Below are positions 1 to 6,060 of a stretch of 19,122 nucleotides of DNA, piece by piece. The position numbers and the translations under genes are program-made. Under the pieces are notes generated by a model, which was not told where the DNA came from, did no database searches, and saw only the letters and a program-made list of their open reading frames with translations. This stretch comes from Bacteroidota bacterium (GTDB lineage: Bacteria > Bacteroidota > Bacteroidia > Chitinophagales > Chitinophagaceae): assembly GCA_023392575.1 (NCBI GenBank), contig JAEVYV010000284.1, forward strand, positions 1 to 19,122, read 5' to 3'. Each line of letters begins with the position of its first letter. The stretch's first letter is position 1.

Positions 1-338
1 ACCACTTCGGCAAAAATGCTGTAGTTGCCCGTGGTGTAGTTCATGCGAACGATCTCGGGAATCTTTTTCAGCTCTTTTGCAACTGTGTCGTACAACGAAC
101 TTTTTTCAAGATAAATACCAATAAAGGCAATGACATCATAGCCCAGTTTTTTCAGGTCCACATGAAATTTCATGCCCTGGATGATCCCGGCGTCCTGCAT
201 TTTTTTAATGCGCACGTGGATGGTACCGGCCGAAACAAATAATTTCTTGCCCATTTCGGCATACGAAACGCTGGCATCGTGCATCAATTGCTGAACGATC
301 TGAAGATCCAATTTGTCGACATTCAAAACCTCGGGCAT
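1..338 (-). CDS. Lrp/AsnC family transcriptional regulator (3' end outside window)
   Basis: Reading leftward from ATG at 338-336 gives 112 residues beginning MPEVLNVDKLDLQIVQQL and running off the window edge. Residues about 6-55 form the AsnC-type helix-turn-helix (DASVSYAEMGKKLFVSAGTI, then HVRIKKMQDAGII). This is followed by the start of the ligand-binding RAM domain (GYDVIAFIGIYL). The family binds DNA as dimers or octamers and responds to amino acids or related small molecules, and it often represses its own gene. The last RAM strands are missing only because the window ends. The gene is divergent from the RNA gene at 526-695, with an AT-rich shared promoter region between. The family call is secure. 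The specific effector cannot be read from the sequence. Confidence 0.9.
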   Translation of the reverse strand, partial: MPEVLNVDKLDLQIVQQLMHDASVSYAEMGKKLFVSAGTIHVRIKKMQDAGIIQGMKFHVDLKKLGYDVIAFIGIYLEKSSLYDTVAKELKKIPEIVRMNYTTGNYSIFAEV

Positions 339-376
339 TTCACAGAAGTTATTTTTAAATTATTTAATGATCATGC

Positions 377-400
377 AATTTATTGAATAATATCTAAATT
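377..400. promoter_or_regulatory. AT-rich inverted repeat, possible Lrp/AsnC operator
   Basis: AATTTA (377-382) and TAAATT (395-400) form an inverted repeat with a 12-nt spacer, 39 nt upstream of the regulator start. Lrp-family proteins favour AT-rich imperfect palindromes near their own promoters, so self-regulation is plausible. The base composition makes chance occurrence easy. Nearby, ATTGAATAATATC (382-394) and ATTGAATATCG (413-423) also resemble each other. Confidence 0.22.
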
Positions 401-412
401 TTACAATCAACC

Positions 413-443
413 ATTGAATATCGTAAAATCGTTTCTATTTTTG
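413..443 (+). promoter_or_regulatory. Bacteroidota-type promoter for the tRNA-like RNA
   Basis: TATTTTTG (436-443) matches the Bacteroidota -7 consensus TAnnTTTG exactly. ATTG (413-416) matches three of four bases of the -33 TTTG element, with 19 nt between. Transcription would begin at about 449-451, just before the leader hairpin, and end at the terminator at 714-757. The predicted transcript is therefore about 300 nt. It would not encode a convincing protein. Confidence 0.5.
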
Positions 444-466
444 AGTCATCAAAGTTCATTGAAACA

Positions 467-517
467 GAATAAGGACAAGCACCGGAAGGCAACACCAGCC
501 GCACCTCGTTCTTATTC
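467..517 (+). other. Leader hairpin upstream of the tRNA-like domain
   Basis: GAATAAGGAC (467-476) pairs with GTTCTTATTC (508-517): ten contiguous pairs, one of them G-U. The 31-nt loop contains a smaller GGC/GCC helix (488-490 with 498-500). The hairpin ends 8 nt before the first base of the acceptor stem at 526. It could be part of the mature RNA or a 5' leader removed by RNase P at 525/526. Confidence 0.5.
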
Positions 518-525
518 GCCTATAC

Positions 526-695
526 TGTGGGGTGATGAAACTCTTGGCAGACATGCCCTCTTGTCTCGAGGGTGGGGAATCCAGGATAAACTCAACGTAG
601 AGCCGACGTTACTCAGGTAAGGCCGACCAGGGTTGACCACTAAACTTTGCGTTGAAGCTAACTGCCCCGTGGAGGTTCGACTCCTCCCCCTACAG
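526..695 (+). ncRNA. tRNA-like structured RNA with a 98-nt variable-region insertion
   Basis: The ends fold as a tRNA. The acceptor stem is TGTGGGG (526-532) with CCCTACA (688-694): seven pairs, one G-U. It is followed by U8 (533) and G9. The D-stem is ATG/CAT (535-537, 552-554), with the leucine/serine-type AAA...GG...AGAC loop. The anticodon stem is CCCTC/GAGGG (556-560, 568-572), with loop TTGTCTC. The T-arm is GGAGG-TTCGACT-CCTCC (671-687). G695 takes the discriminator position and CAC follows, so CCA is not encoded. A15 with T670 could form the Levitt pair, and G546-G547 could dock on the T-loop. The unusual part is 573-670, where a class II tRNA has about 15-20 nt. It is closed by GGGG/CCCC (574-577, 665-668) and holds hairpin AACGT/ACGTT (594-598, 606-610). 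It lies between a promoter and a terminator. Function is unknown. A decayed tRNA with an insertion is the main alternative. Confidence 0.6.
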
Positions 696-713
696 CACTT
701 TCATGTGTGTTTT

Positions 714-757
714 AAGCCCGCAAATCGCTTGTTATCAAAAAATTGCGGGCTTTTTTA
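714..757 (+). terminator. Intrinsic terminator of the tRNA-like RNA gene
   Basis: AAGCCCGCAA (714-723) pairs perfectly with TTGCGGGCTT (743-752) around a 19-nt loop. The arm runs into six consecutive T residues (751-756). It lies 19 nt downstream of the tRNA-like domain and points the same way, which supports a dedicated RNA transcript. Confidence 0.88.
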
Positions 758-899
758 TTTTATCAAAGAGAAGGCTGTGAAAAAATTTTTTAACCCAGCT
801 GCGTATTTTGTTTTTTAACCATCACAAGCCTTTCCCTCTAAAGCCCCTGCAGTAAGTTTTTGGGAAACATGGTTTAAACCTATAGGCGTCCTATCTGCA

Positions 900-2120
900 T
901 CAAAAAGCCTCACCCAGGTTAAAAATAATGGAACGGTAGCCTTTGCTAAACCCATAATCAATAGCAATATTGGTGTTTGACCCCTTATTAAACTTAATGC
1001 GCAGACCGGCACCGGCCGCCGGGTGCCAGGAGGTGAACAAAGTGCCCGATCCGCTGACGGTGTTTGCATTGGCAAACACCACAAAGCCAAACAACCCATT
1101 TGCCGTCAGGTCGCTCCGGTATTCCGCTTCCAGATCAATCAGCGTCTTGCCCCGGTAGCGGCTTTGATCAAAACCCCGGCCGGAGCGGTTGTAAGGATCC
1201 CAGCCAATACTGGGCAAATCCAGGTAGGGGCTGGGGCCGTTCAGTACCGTCCACACATACGACCAAAAAGCCAGTTTGTTTTGCCGGCTGCGCCGGGAAG
1301 AGGATAAGGAAGTGTATTTCCGGGCGTCGATGTACAGCGAATGCCAGGAATGGTTGCTTCCCAAAAAACGGGGATTAATCCGGTACACAAAATTGGCGTA
1401 AAAGCCGGGCAAGGGATTGATGGAATTGTTTCGGCTGTCGTACAGCAGGTTCAGGCTAATGCCGGAGGAAAAAGAATTGCGGCCGGTTCCATAAGGATAG
1501 GCCGTGTAGCTTTTTAAGTCCACCAGCGGCTCTTCGCTTTCAATGTTGAAATGATAGTCCAGGTGATAGCCCATTCCGGCAAATAAATACGGTGTGATGC
1601 GGCCCAATAAGCTTTGGTAAAAGCGGATATATTTATAATCCACCAGAATTTTTTCATCACCCCCATTTCTGCTCCCCAATCCCCAGGTGAACTGCGGATA
1701 AACCAGCAAGCGGATGTCGCCCTGCAGCGTACCCACGTTGCCGGCGAACCAGATGCTGGTGCGCAGCGGCAAACCAAAGCGTTCTTTAAAGTTCCAATAC
1801 GGTGCAAATACGGCGCTGGAGATATTGGTGGTGCGGCGTGGGCCCAGATAGGTTGCGGCCGACGTGGCGGTCACCAGGGCCTTCCCGCTTCCGCCGGGCA
1901 CCGAAGCGCCAATGGGAAGAAAGGAAAAATAAATGTTCTTGTCATTCTGCATCCGCATTCTATTGGGCCTGACGTGAAAGAGGCCTTTGGCAATATCAAT
2001 CAGGTCCGTTTGCCTTGCCGTATCTTTTGCTGTCGTTTTTTTTATAAGCAGGTCAGGGGCGTCCTGTGCTTCCAAAACGCCGGGCAACAAACAGGCAAGA
2101 AGAATTCGCATCGGGCCCAT
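900..2120 (-). CDS. BamA/Omp85-type surface-antigen outer membrane protein
   Basis: This 406-residue protein has a short N-terminal hydrophobic stretch (MRILLACLLPGVLEAQ) typical of a signal peptide. The rest is rich in alternating aromatic and polar beta strands. It shows features of the bacterial surface antigen barrel (D15/Omp85 C-terminal domain): a GRNSFSSGISLNLLYDSRNN segment, PGFYANF, a GFDQSRYRGKTLIDLEAEYR segment, and FGFVVFANANTVSG. It ends in an aromatic residue (NLGEAF), as outer-membrane barrels do. No POTRA repeats are present, so it is a barrel-only member rather than BamA itself, and its substrate is unknown. Translation may begin at 2120 or at the second ATG at 2111, which gives a cleaner signal peptide. 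No neighbour suggests a pathway. Confidence 0.72.
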   Translation of the reverse strand: MGPMRILLACLLPGVLEAQDAPDLLIKKTTAKDTARQTDLIDIAKGLFHVRPNRMRMQNDKNIYFSFLPIGASVPGGSGKALVTATSAATYLGPRRTTNISSAVFAPYWNFKERFGLPLRTSIWFAGNVGTLQGDIRLLVYPQFTWGLGSRNGGDEKILVDYKYIRFYQSLLGRITPYLFAGMGYHLDYHFNIESEEPLVDLKSYTAYPYGTGRNSFSSGISLNLLYDSRNNSINPLPGFYANFVYRINPRFLGSNHSWHSLYIDARKYTSLSSSRRSRQNKLAFWSYVWTVLNGPSPYLDLPSIGWDPYNRSGRGFDQSRYRGKTLIDLEAEYRSDLTANGLFGFVVFANANTVSGSGTLFTSWHPAAGAGLRIKFNKGSNTNIAIDYGFSKGYRSIIFNLGEAF

Positions 2121-2348
2121 AACTGCTCACACATTTGATCGTATAAGGCTTTTTCTGTAGTGCCAATGTTGTGCCAGCCGGATGAAGCTACCGCTTTCTT
2201 TTCAACCAATATGCCGTTCTCTCGAGCAAACGAGCTTATGTAAACCGTTGAAATATTTGTGTGCCGCTTTCTGTACCGCCCCTCATCCCTTATGCTTTAA
2301 ACCGGGACCGCTAGCATTTTTTAAAGATTATGCTTAATATAGCACCAG
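2121..2348. other. Divergent intergenic region
   Basis: This 228-nt gap separates the minus-strand barrel gene from the plus-strand acyltransferase and must contain both promoters. I see no exact TAnnTTTG element, no strong hairpin and no credible small ORF. Confidence 0.4.
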
Positions 2349-3425
2349 ATGAGAATTGACCAGCTCACGTTTACCCGCTTTATTGCGGCTATGGCTATTG
2401 TAGTCTATCATTTTGGACGTGCTGTACCGCCTTTTGATCATCCTGCTTTATCGCCGCTTCTTCATCATGCTAATTTGGGCGTCAGTTATTTCTACATCCT
2501 TTCGGGCTTTGTCATGATGGTGGCTTATTATAAGGACAACTCCACCTTGATTTTGCCCGCAGCCTATTACAAAAACCGGTTTGCCAGGATCTACCCCATG
2601 TATTTGCTGGCCCTGCTTTTAGTTGTTTTTTATGATGGCATTTCTTCTTTAAACCAATATCCGGTTTCCCTGGTTTTAAGCTTATTCGGACTGCAGGCTT
2701 GGCATCCACCTTCGGCCTTGCAGCTTAATTACCCCGGTTGGTCTATTTCGGTTGAGTTATTTTTTTATGCCTTGTTTCCTTGGCTTTTCAACCGGTTCTA
2801 CCGGAATTATACATTCCATCAGCTGCTGCTTGGCGTTGCGGCAATCTGGGTTTTGAGCCAGCTTTTTTTTAACCTGGCCCTTCATTCTTCTTTTTACAGG
2901 GATTTTCCTTCCAACAGGGCCAATGCCCTTTTTTATTTTCCCTTAATGCATGTAAATGAGTTTCTGGTGGGAAACATTGCCGGGTTATTTGTGGTAAAAA
3001 ATCAAAACCGAAGGTTGAAATATTCCGACATCTGTATTCTGTTACTTGCAGCAGCCATGATCGTTCTGCTTCGGGCAGACTTGTCTGTAAATTTTCACAA
3101 TGGATTGTTGGCTGTTTTTATCGCTCCCTCCGTGATCCTGTTTTCCTTAAGCCGGGGATGGTTTGCCAAGCTTTGCACCACCGGGCCTCTGCAGTTTTTG
3201 GGAGAGATCAGTTTCGGCATTTATATCTTGCAAGTACCGGTGTATTTATTTTGCTATTCCCTATTGACTAGATGGGGCATTAAAAATTATACGATCCTGT
3301 TTTACCTCTATTGTTTGGGATTGATCCTCATTGCTGCTTTGTTTTACAGGCTCGTGGAAGTGCCCTTAAGAACCAGGATCAAAAATTACCGAAAACCCGG
3401 CAAGCTTTTGCTACAAAAAGCCTGA
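2349..3425 (+). CDS. Membrane acyltransferase, acyltransferase-3 (OafA/YrhL-like) family
   Basis: This is a 358-residue integral membrane protein with about ten hydrophobic segments. The N-terminus MRIDQLTFTRFIAAMAIVVY followed by HFG is the family hallmark. H21 is the equivalent of the essential histidine in helix 1. Other family features are the HANLGVSYFYILSGFVM segment (residues about 40-57), YYKNRFARIYPMYLLAL, and a C-terminal FYRLVEVPLRTRI motif matching the usual E-x-P-x-R ending. Members transfer acetyl or other acyl groups from the cytoplasm onto sugars of surface polysaccharides, lipids or antibiotics. The acceptor cannot be told here, because the flanking genes are not a polysaccharide cluster. 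It is slightly AT-richer than its neighbours. Confidence 0.9.
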   Translation: MRIDQLTFTRFIAAMAIVVYHFGRAVPPFDHPALSPLLHHANLGVSYFYILSGFVMMVAYYKDNSTLILPAAYYKNRFARIYPMYLLALLLVVFYDGISSLNQYPVSLVLSLFGLQAWHPPSALQLNYPGWSISVELFFYALFPWLFNRFYRNYTFHQLLLGVAAIWVLSQLFFNLALHSSFYRDFPSNRANALFYFPLMHVNEFLVGNIAGLFVVKNQNRRLKYSDICILLLAAAMIVLLRADLSVNFHNGLLAVFIAPSVILFSLSRGWFAKLCTTGPLQFLGEISFGIYILQVPVYLFCYSLLTRWGIKNYTILFYLYCLGLILIAALFYRLVEVPLRTRIKNYRKPGKLLLQKA

Positions 3426-3453
3426 TTCCATTCGAGTGAAGAACCAAAATACA

Positions 3454-3468
3454 CCTGTTCGGAACAGG
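3454..3468. terminator. Short hairpin between convergent genes
   Basis: CCTGTTC (3454-3460) and GAACAGG (3462-3468) form a perfect palindrome around one base. In RNA this gives six pairs and a 3-nt loop on either strand. It lies in the 48-nt gap between convergent stop codons. No T-run follows on either strand, so it would be a weak terminator at best. Confidence 0.3.
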
Positions 3469-3473
3469 CTGGA

Positions 3474-3881
3474 TTAGACCGTGGCGATTTTTACTATTTC
3501 TTTCAGGTCGCTGAACAGCTCCTTGTAATTGGCGCCTTTTTCAAAACAAGCCGTAACGCCCAAACCGGCCAGCTTTTCCCGCACTTCTTCGGACAAGGTT
3601 TCGGTGAGAATAACCACTGGAACGTCTTTATAGAAAACGTTCGACCGTAGATAACTGACCACAGCCTTTCCGTTCATATACGGCATTTTATAATCAAGGA
3701 TTACCAAAGAGGGCCTTACGTTCAGGCTGCTGATCAACTCTGTGTATTTAATGAACTGAAGGGCATCGCCAAAAAATTTTACGTTGTCATCCAGACCCAT
3801 TTCGGCAAAAGAACAATGCAGGAGATAACGGTCTTCGTTATCATCGTCCACAACAATTATAAAGGGTTTGTGCTGATCCAT
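3474..3881 (-). CDS. Single-domain response regulator (receiver only)
   Basis: The 135 residues form one CheY-like receiver domain with no output domain. The acidic pocket is D12-D13-D14 (VVDDDNEDR). The phosphoacceptor is D63 in LVILDYKMP. The switch threonine is T93 (VVILTET), and the conserved lysine is K115 (CFEKGA). The spacing matches receivers of the type often found near histidine kinases in Bacteroidota (Rcp1-like, with the NED/R motif after the acidic residues). No histidine kinase lies in the window, so the partner is unknown. It is an orphan acting through protein contacts. It is preceded by a 140-nt gap after the start of this gene toward the oxidoreductase stop, so the two may not be one operon. 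Confidence 0.92.
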   Translation of the reverse strand: MDQHKPFIIVVDDDNEDRYLLHCSFAEMGLDDNVKFFGDALQFIKYTELISSLNVRPSLVILDYKMPYMNGKAVVSYLRSNVFYKDVPVVILTETLSEEVREKLAGLGVTACFEKGANYKELFSDLKEIVKIATV

Positions 3882-4021
3882 TTCGTTTTAATTCGGGCAA
3901 TTTAAAGCCACAGGAACTTTGGGTGTGCCAGTACAAATTACATTAAATTTTTTACTTAGATGGTTTCGCAAAAGGGTGGGGATAAAAATATTTTCTGGCA
4001 GGACCGGCGGGGCTTCCACCG

Positions 4022-5557
4022 CTATTTTTCTACAAGACGGATCAACTCTACTATTTCCAATCCCCGGCTGGCCGGTCCGGTCAGTACCGTACCACTTACC
4101 GAATAGCGGGCTCCGTGGCAGGGGCAGTCCCAGGTTTTTTCTGCCCCGTTCCAATCCACCATGCATTTGGCATGGGTGCAGACCGGATTTAAAGCATGCG
4201 CCTCTCCGTTTTCATCTTTGTAAATAGCAAGGGTTTCCCCTTCGTATTTTACCAATCGCCCTTCCCCCGGCGCTAGTTCGGAAAGTTCGTTTAGTTGGTG
4301 GGCAAAGATTCTTTTGCCTACGAATTGTGCCACGACATCGGCATTTTCCTTTACAAAATGGCTAAACCCCGCCACCGGTTTTACCCGGTTGGGGTTAAAC
4401 AGGGCGGCATAGGCATTTTCTTTTTGTAAAATCAGATCGGTAAGTAAGGGAGCAGCAATGTGGCTGTAGGTCATTCCATTGCCGCTATAACCCGTGGCCA
4501 CCAGGATGTTTCCCGAACTGCCGGGCAGCAGCCCTATATAGGCCAGCCCGTCGCTGGGTTCAAAATATTGCGACGACCATTTGAAAGCCACTCTTTCCAC
4601 ATTAAAATAGTTTCGCACATGCGCTTCCAGGCGATTGAAACAGGCTTCGGCATTTTTTTGATGGCCTGTTTTATGATCCTCACCGCCAACAATCAGATAA
4701 GGCTGATTCGCTACCTGCTGGGTACGATAGTAGTGATAAGGGTTATACATGTCGTAGGACAAACCTTCCGGATAGGCATTGTCGGTTAATGTCACGGCCA
4801 CGGCATAACTCCGATAGGGAGCGCAGCGAAAATGCAGCAGATTGATCCCCGGCGGAATATGAGTGGCATAGATCAAATAACTGGCTTCCGCTCCACCCAG
4901 GTTGGTTTTTACCGCCACGCCGCCTTCCTTTTCCACCACATCCTCTACCCTGCAATTTTGCACCAATAACCCGCCGGCCCTTTCAAAGGCTTCGGCCAGG
5001 GCATATACATACCGAACCGGATGGATCTGCGCCTGTTCGCGGTAAACCATGGCTTTTTGGAACGCCACCGGCACGGGAATGCGGTCGCTGTAGCTTACAT
5101 CCAAACCGGCCCGCCTGGAGGCATTGTACATTTTGTCCAGGGCTTCGGTTTGCTTACCATCCTGGGCATACACATAGCCATCTTTTTGTTCGTAACCACA
5201 ATCAATGCCGTATTCTTCAATATTGGACCGGTAGAGCTCCAGGGCCCTGGTGGTGGCGCTGGCCAGTAAGTGTATAGCATCTTCCCCAAAATTTTTCAAT
5301 ACCTGATCGTAAGAGGTATCCAAAACCGTATTGAGGTGCGCTGTGGTGCCGCCGGTGGTTCCAAAGCATAGGGTATGCGCTTCTGTCACCAGGCATTTTT
5401 TGCCTGCCTTTTGCAGTTGCAGTGCCGTGGCCATTCCGGTAACCCCACCGCCGGCAATAATGACATCAAAAACCTGATTGGGAAGCTGCCGGGTTTGAGA
5501 AACATACTCCGGCATTTTATCCTGCCAAAGGCTGGTCGGCACGCCATCTCTTTCCAT
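4022..5557 (-). CDS. FAD-dependent oxidoreductase (DAO family) with C-terminal Rieske domain
   Basis: The 511 residues combine two domains. Residues about 30-375 are a D-amino-acid-oxidase-like flavoprotein. The dinucleotide-binding motif is FDVIIAGGGVTGMATAL (G36, G38 and G41 in the glycine pattern), with E59 at the end of the second strand. A C-terminal FAD motif is GNILVATGYSGNGMTYS. Residues about 430-508 are a Rieske domain that would carry a 2Fe-2S cluster on C460-x-H462 and C478-x2-H481 (CTH with 15 residues to CPCH). The arrangement is known in bacteria and is often annotated as FAD-dependent oxidoreductase or glycine/D-amino-acid oxidase-like. The substrate and electron partner are not known. 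No signal peptide is visible, so it should be cytoplasmic. It lies 64 nt downstream of the small gene at 5622-5936 and may be co-transcribed with it. Confidence 0.9.
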   Translation of the reverse strand: MERDGVPTSLWQDKMPEYVSQTRQLPNQVFDVIIAGGGVTGMATALQLQKAGKKCLVTEAHTLCFGTTGGTTAHLNTVLDTSYDQVLKNFGEDAIHLLASATTRALELYRSNIEEYGIDCGYEQKDGYVYAQDGKQTEALDKMYNASRRAGLDVSYSDRIPVPVAFQKAMVYREQAQIHPVRYVYALAEAFERAGGLLVQNCRVEDVVEKEGGVAVKTNLGGAEASYLIYATHIPPGINLLHFRCAPYRSYAVAVTLTDNAYPEGLSYDMYNPYHYYRTQQVANQPYLIVGGEDHKTGHQKNAEACFNRLEAHVRNYFNVERVAFKWSSQYFEPSDGLAYIGLLPGSSGNILVATGYSGNGMTYSHIAAPLLTDLILQKENAYAALFNPNRVKPVAGFSHFVKENADVVAQFVGKRIFAHQLNELSELAPGEGRLVKYEGETLAIYKDENGEAHALNPVCTHAKCMVDWNGAEKTWDCPCHGARYSVSGTVLTGPASRGLEIVELIRLVEK

Positions 5558-5621
5558 AATCTTCTGTTTTCAGAAACCCGCAAAAAAATAGTGCCGCAAG
5601 CGGCTCAACAAGGGCTGTGCC

Positions 5622-5936
5622 TTACCACTTGTCCTCCTCAGGGACATCATTGTCATAAAGAAACGAGCTGCGGGTCTTTATCTTTTCTTCCTGCCGTTGC
5701 AGCAAAATATCGGCCAGGAGAACCGCGGCATCGGTTTGGGGCTGCTGCTGTAAAAGCTCCTTTAACCTGCTTTCATTGACATCCACTCGGTAAAGGACCT
5801 GCACCAAGCGGGGAAAATCGTGCACCAGCAGGTAGTTGATGCAGTCCACCAATTGTTGTTTGATTTCAGCTCTTTTCTCCGGCGCAGCGGCAGATGTCAG
5901 TTGTTGCAAAATGGGATCGAGTTGTTGGGGCAGCAT
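5622..5936 (-). CDS. Conserved hypothetical protein, small, mostly helical
   Basis: I take the start at MLPQQLDPILQ (5936), giving 104 residues. The frame stays open to 6017, but the added residues (MFCFFREQRH...) look untranslated and overlap the receptor's promoter region. The protein is predicted largely helical and glutamine/leucine-rich (QQQPQTDAAVLLADILLQRQ). It has a central DFPRLVQVLYRVDVNESRLKE segment and an acidic tail ending PEEDKW. I recall similar small proteins in Bacteroidota, with the VLYRVDVNE core and a terminal W, but no known function. It is divergent from the TonB-dependent receptor and upstream of the FAD/Rieske gene. Confidence 0.75.
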   Translation of the reverse strand: MLPQQLDPILQQLTSAAAPEKRAEIKQQLVDCINYLLVHDFPRLVQVLYRVDVNESRLKELLQQQPQTDAAVLLADILLQRQEEKIKTRSSFLYDNDVPEEDKW

Positions 5937-5944
5937 GGCAATTA

Positions 5945-5972
5945 CAAAAGTCTTAACATGCAAATGTCTTAA
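5945..5972. repeat. Direct repeat in the divergent promoter region
   Basis: CAAAAGTCTTAA (5945-5956) and CAAATGTCTTAA (5961-5972) differ at one base and start 16 nt apart. They lie just upstream of the gene at 5622-5936. On the minus strand each reads TTAAGACwTTTG, whose GACwTTTG part approximates the -7 element TAnnTTTG. They could be two overlapping promoter elements or a regulator site serving both divergent genes. Confidence 0.4.
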
Positions 5973-6016
5973 GTTTATCCCTAATATATGCCGTTGCTCC
6001 CGGAAAAAACAAAACA

Positions 6017-6034
6017 CTACGAATAATATCGTAG
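6017..6034. promoter_or_regulatory. Inverted repeat upstream of the TonB-dependent receptor
   Basis: CTACGA (6017-6022) and TCGTAG (6029-6034) flank ATAATA, giving a perfect 6-bp inverted repeat 26 nt before the receptor start codon. As RNA it would be a small leader hairpin. As DNA it is a typical dimer operator size. No regulator is assigned. Confidence 0.4.
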
Positions 6035-6060
6035 AATTGGCCTCTAATCAACCAACTGTT

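Noticed and set aside
561..670. tRNA-Leu interrupted by a group I intron
   Set aside because: The anticodon stem closes immediately (556-572), so nothing interrupts the anticodon loop. The extra segment is about half the size of the smallest known tRNA group I introns, and I see no P7-like core.
526..695. tmRNA (ssrA)
   Set aside because: The T-arm and acceptor fit, but a full D-arm and anticodon arm follow the acceptor, the usual tmRNA 5' sequence is absent, and no resume codon with a Bacteroidota-like tag ending in ALAA is found in the insertion.
414..818. Two open frames at 414-620 and 633-818
   Set aside because: They lie across the promoter, the structured RNA and its terminator. Their translations have no family resemblance and composition typical of chance.
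5836..6060. 75-residue N-terminal extension of the TonB-dependent receptor
   Set aside because: It overlaps the coding sequence of the opposite small gene and places the signal peptide in the interior. The ATG at 6061 starts a normal signal peptide.
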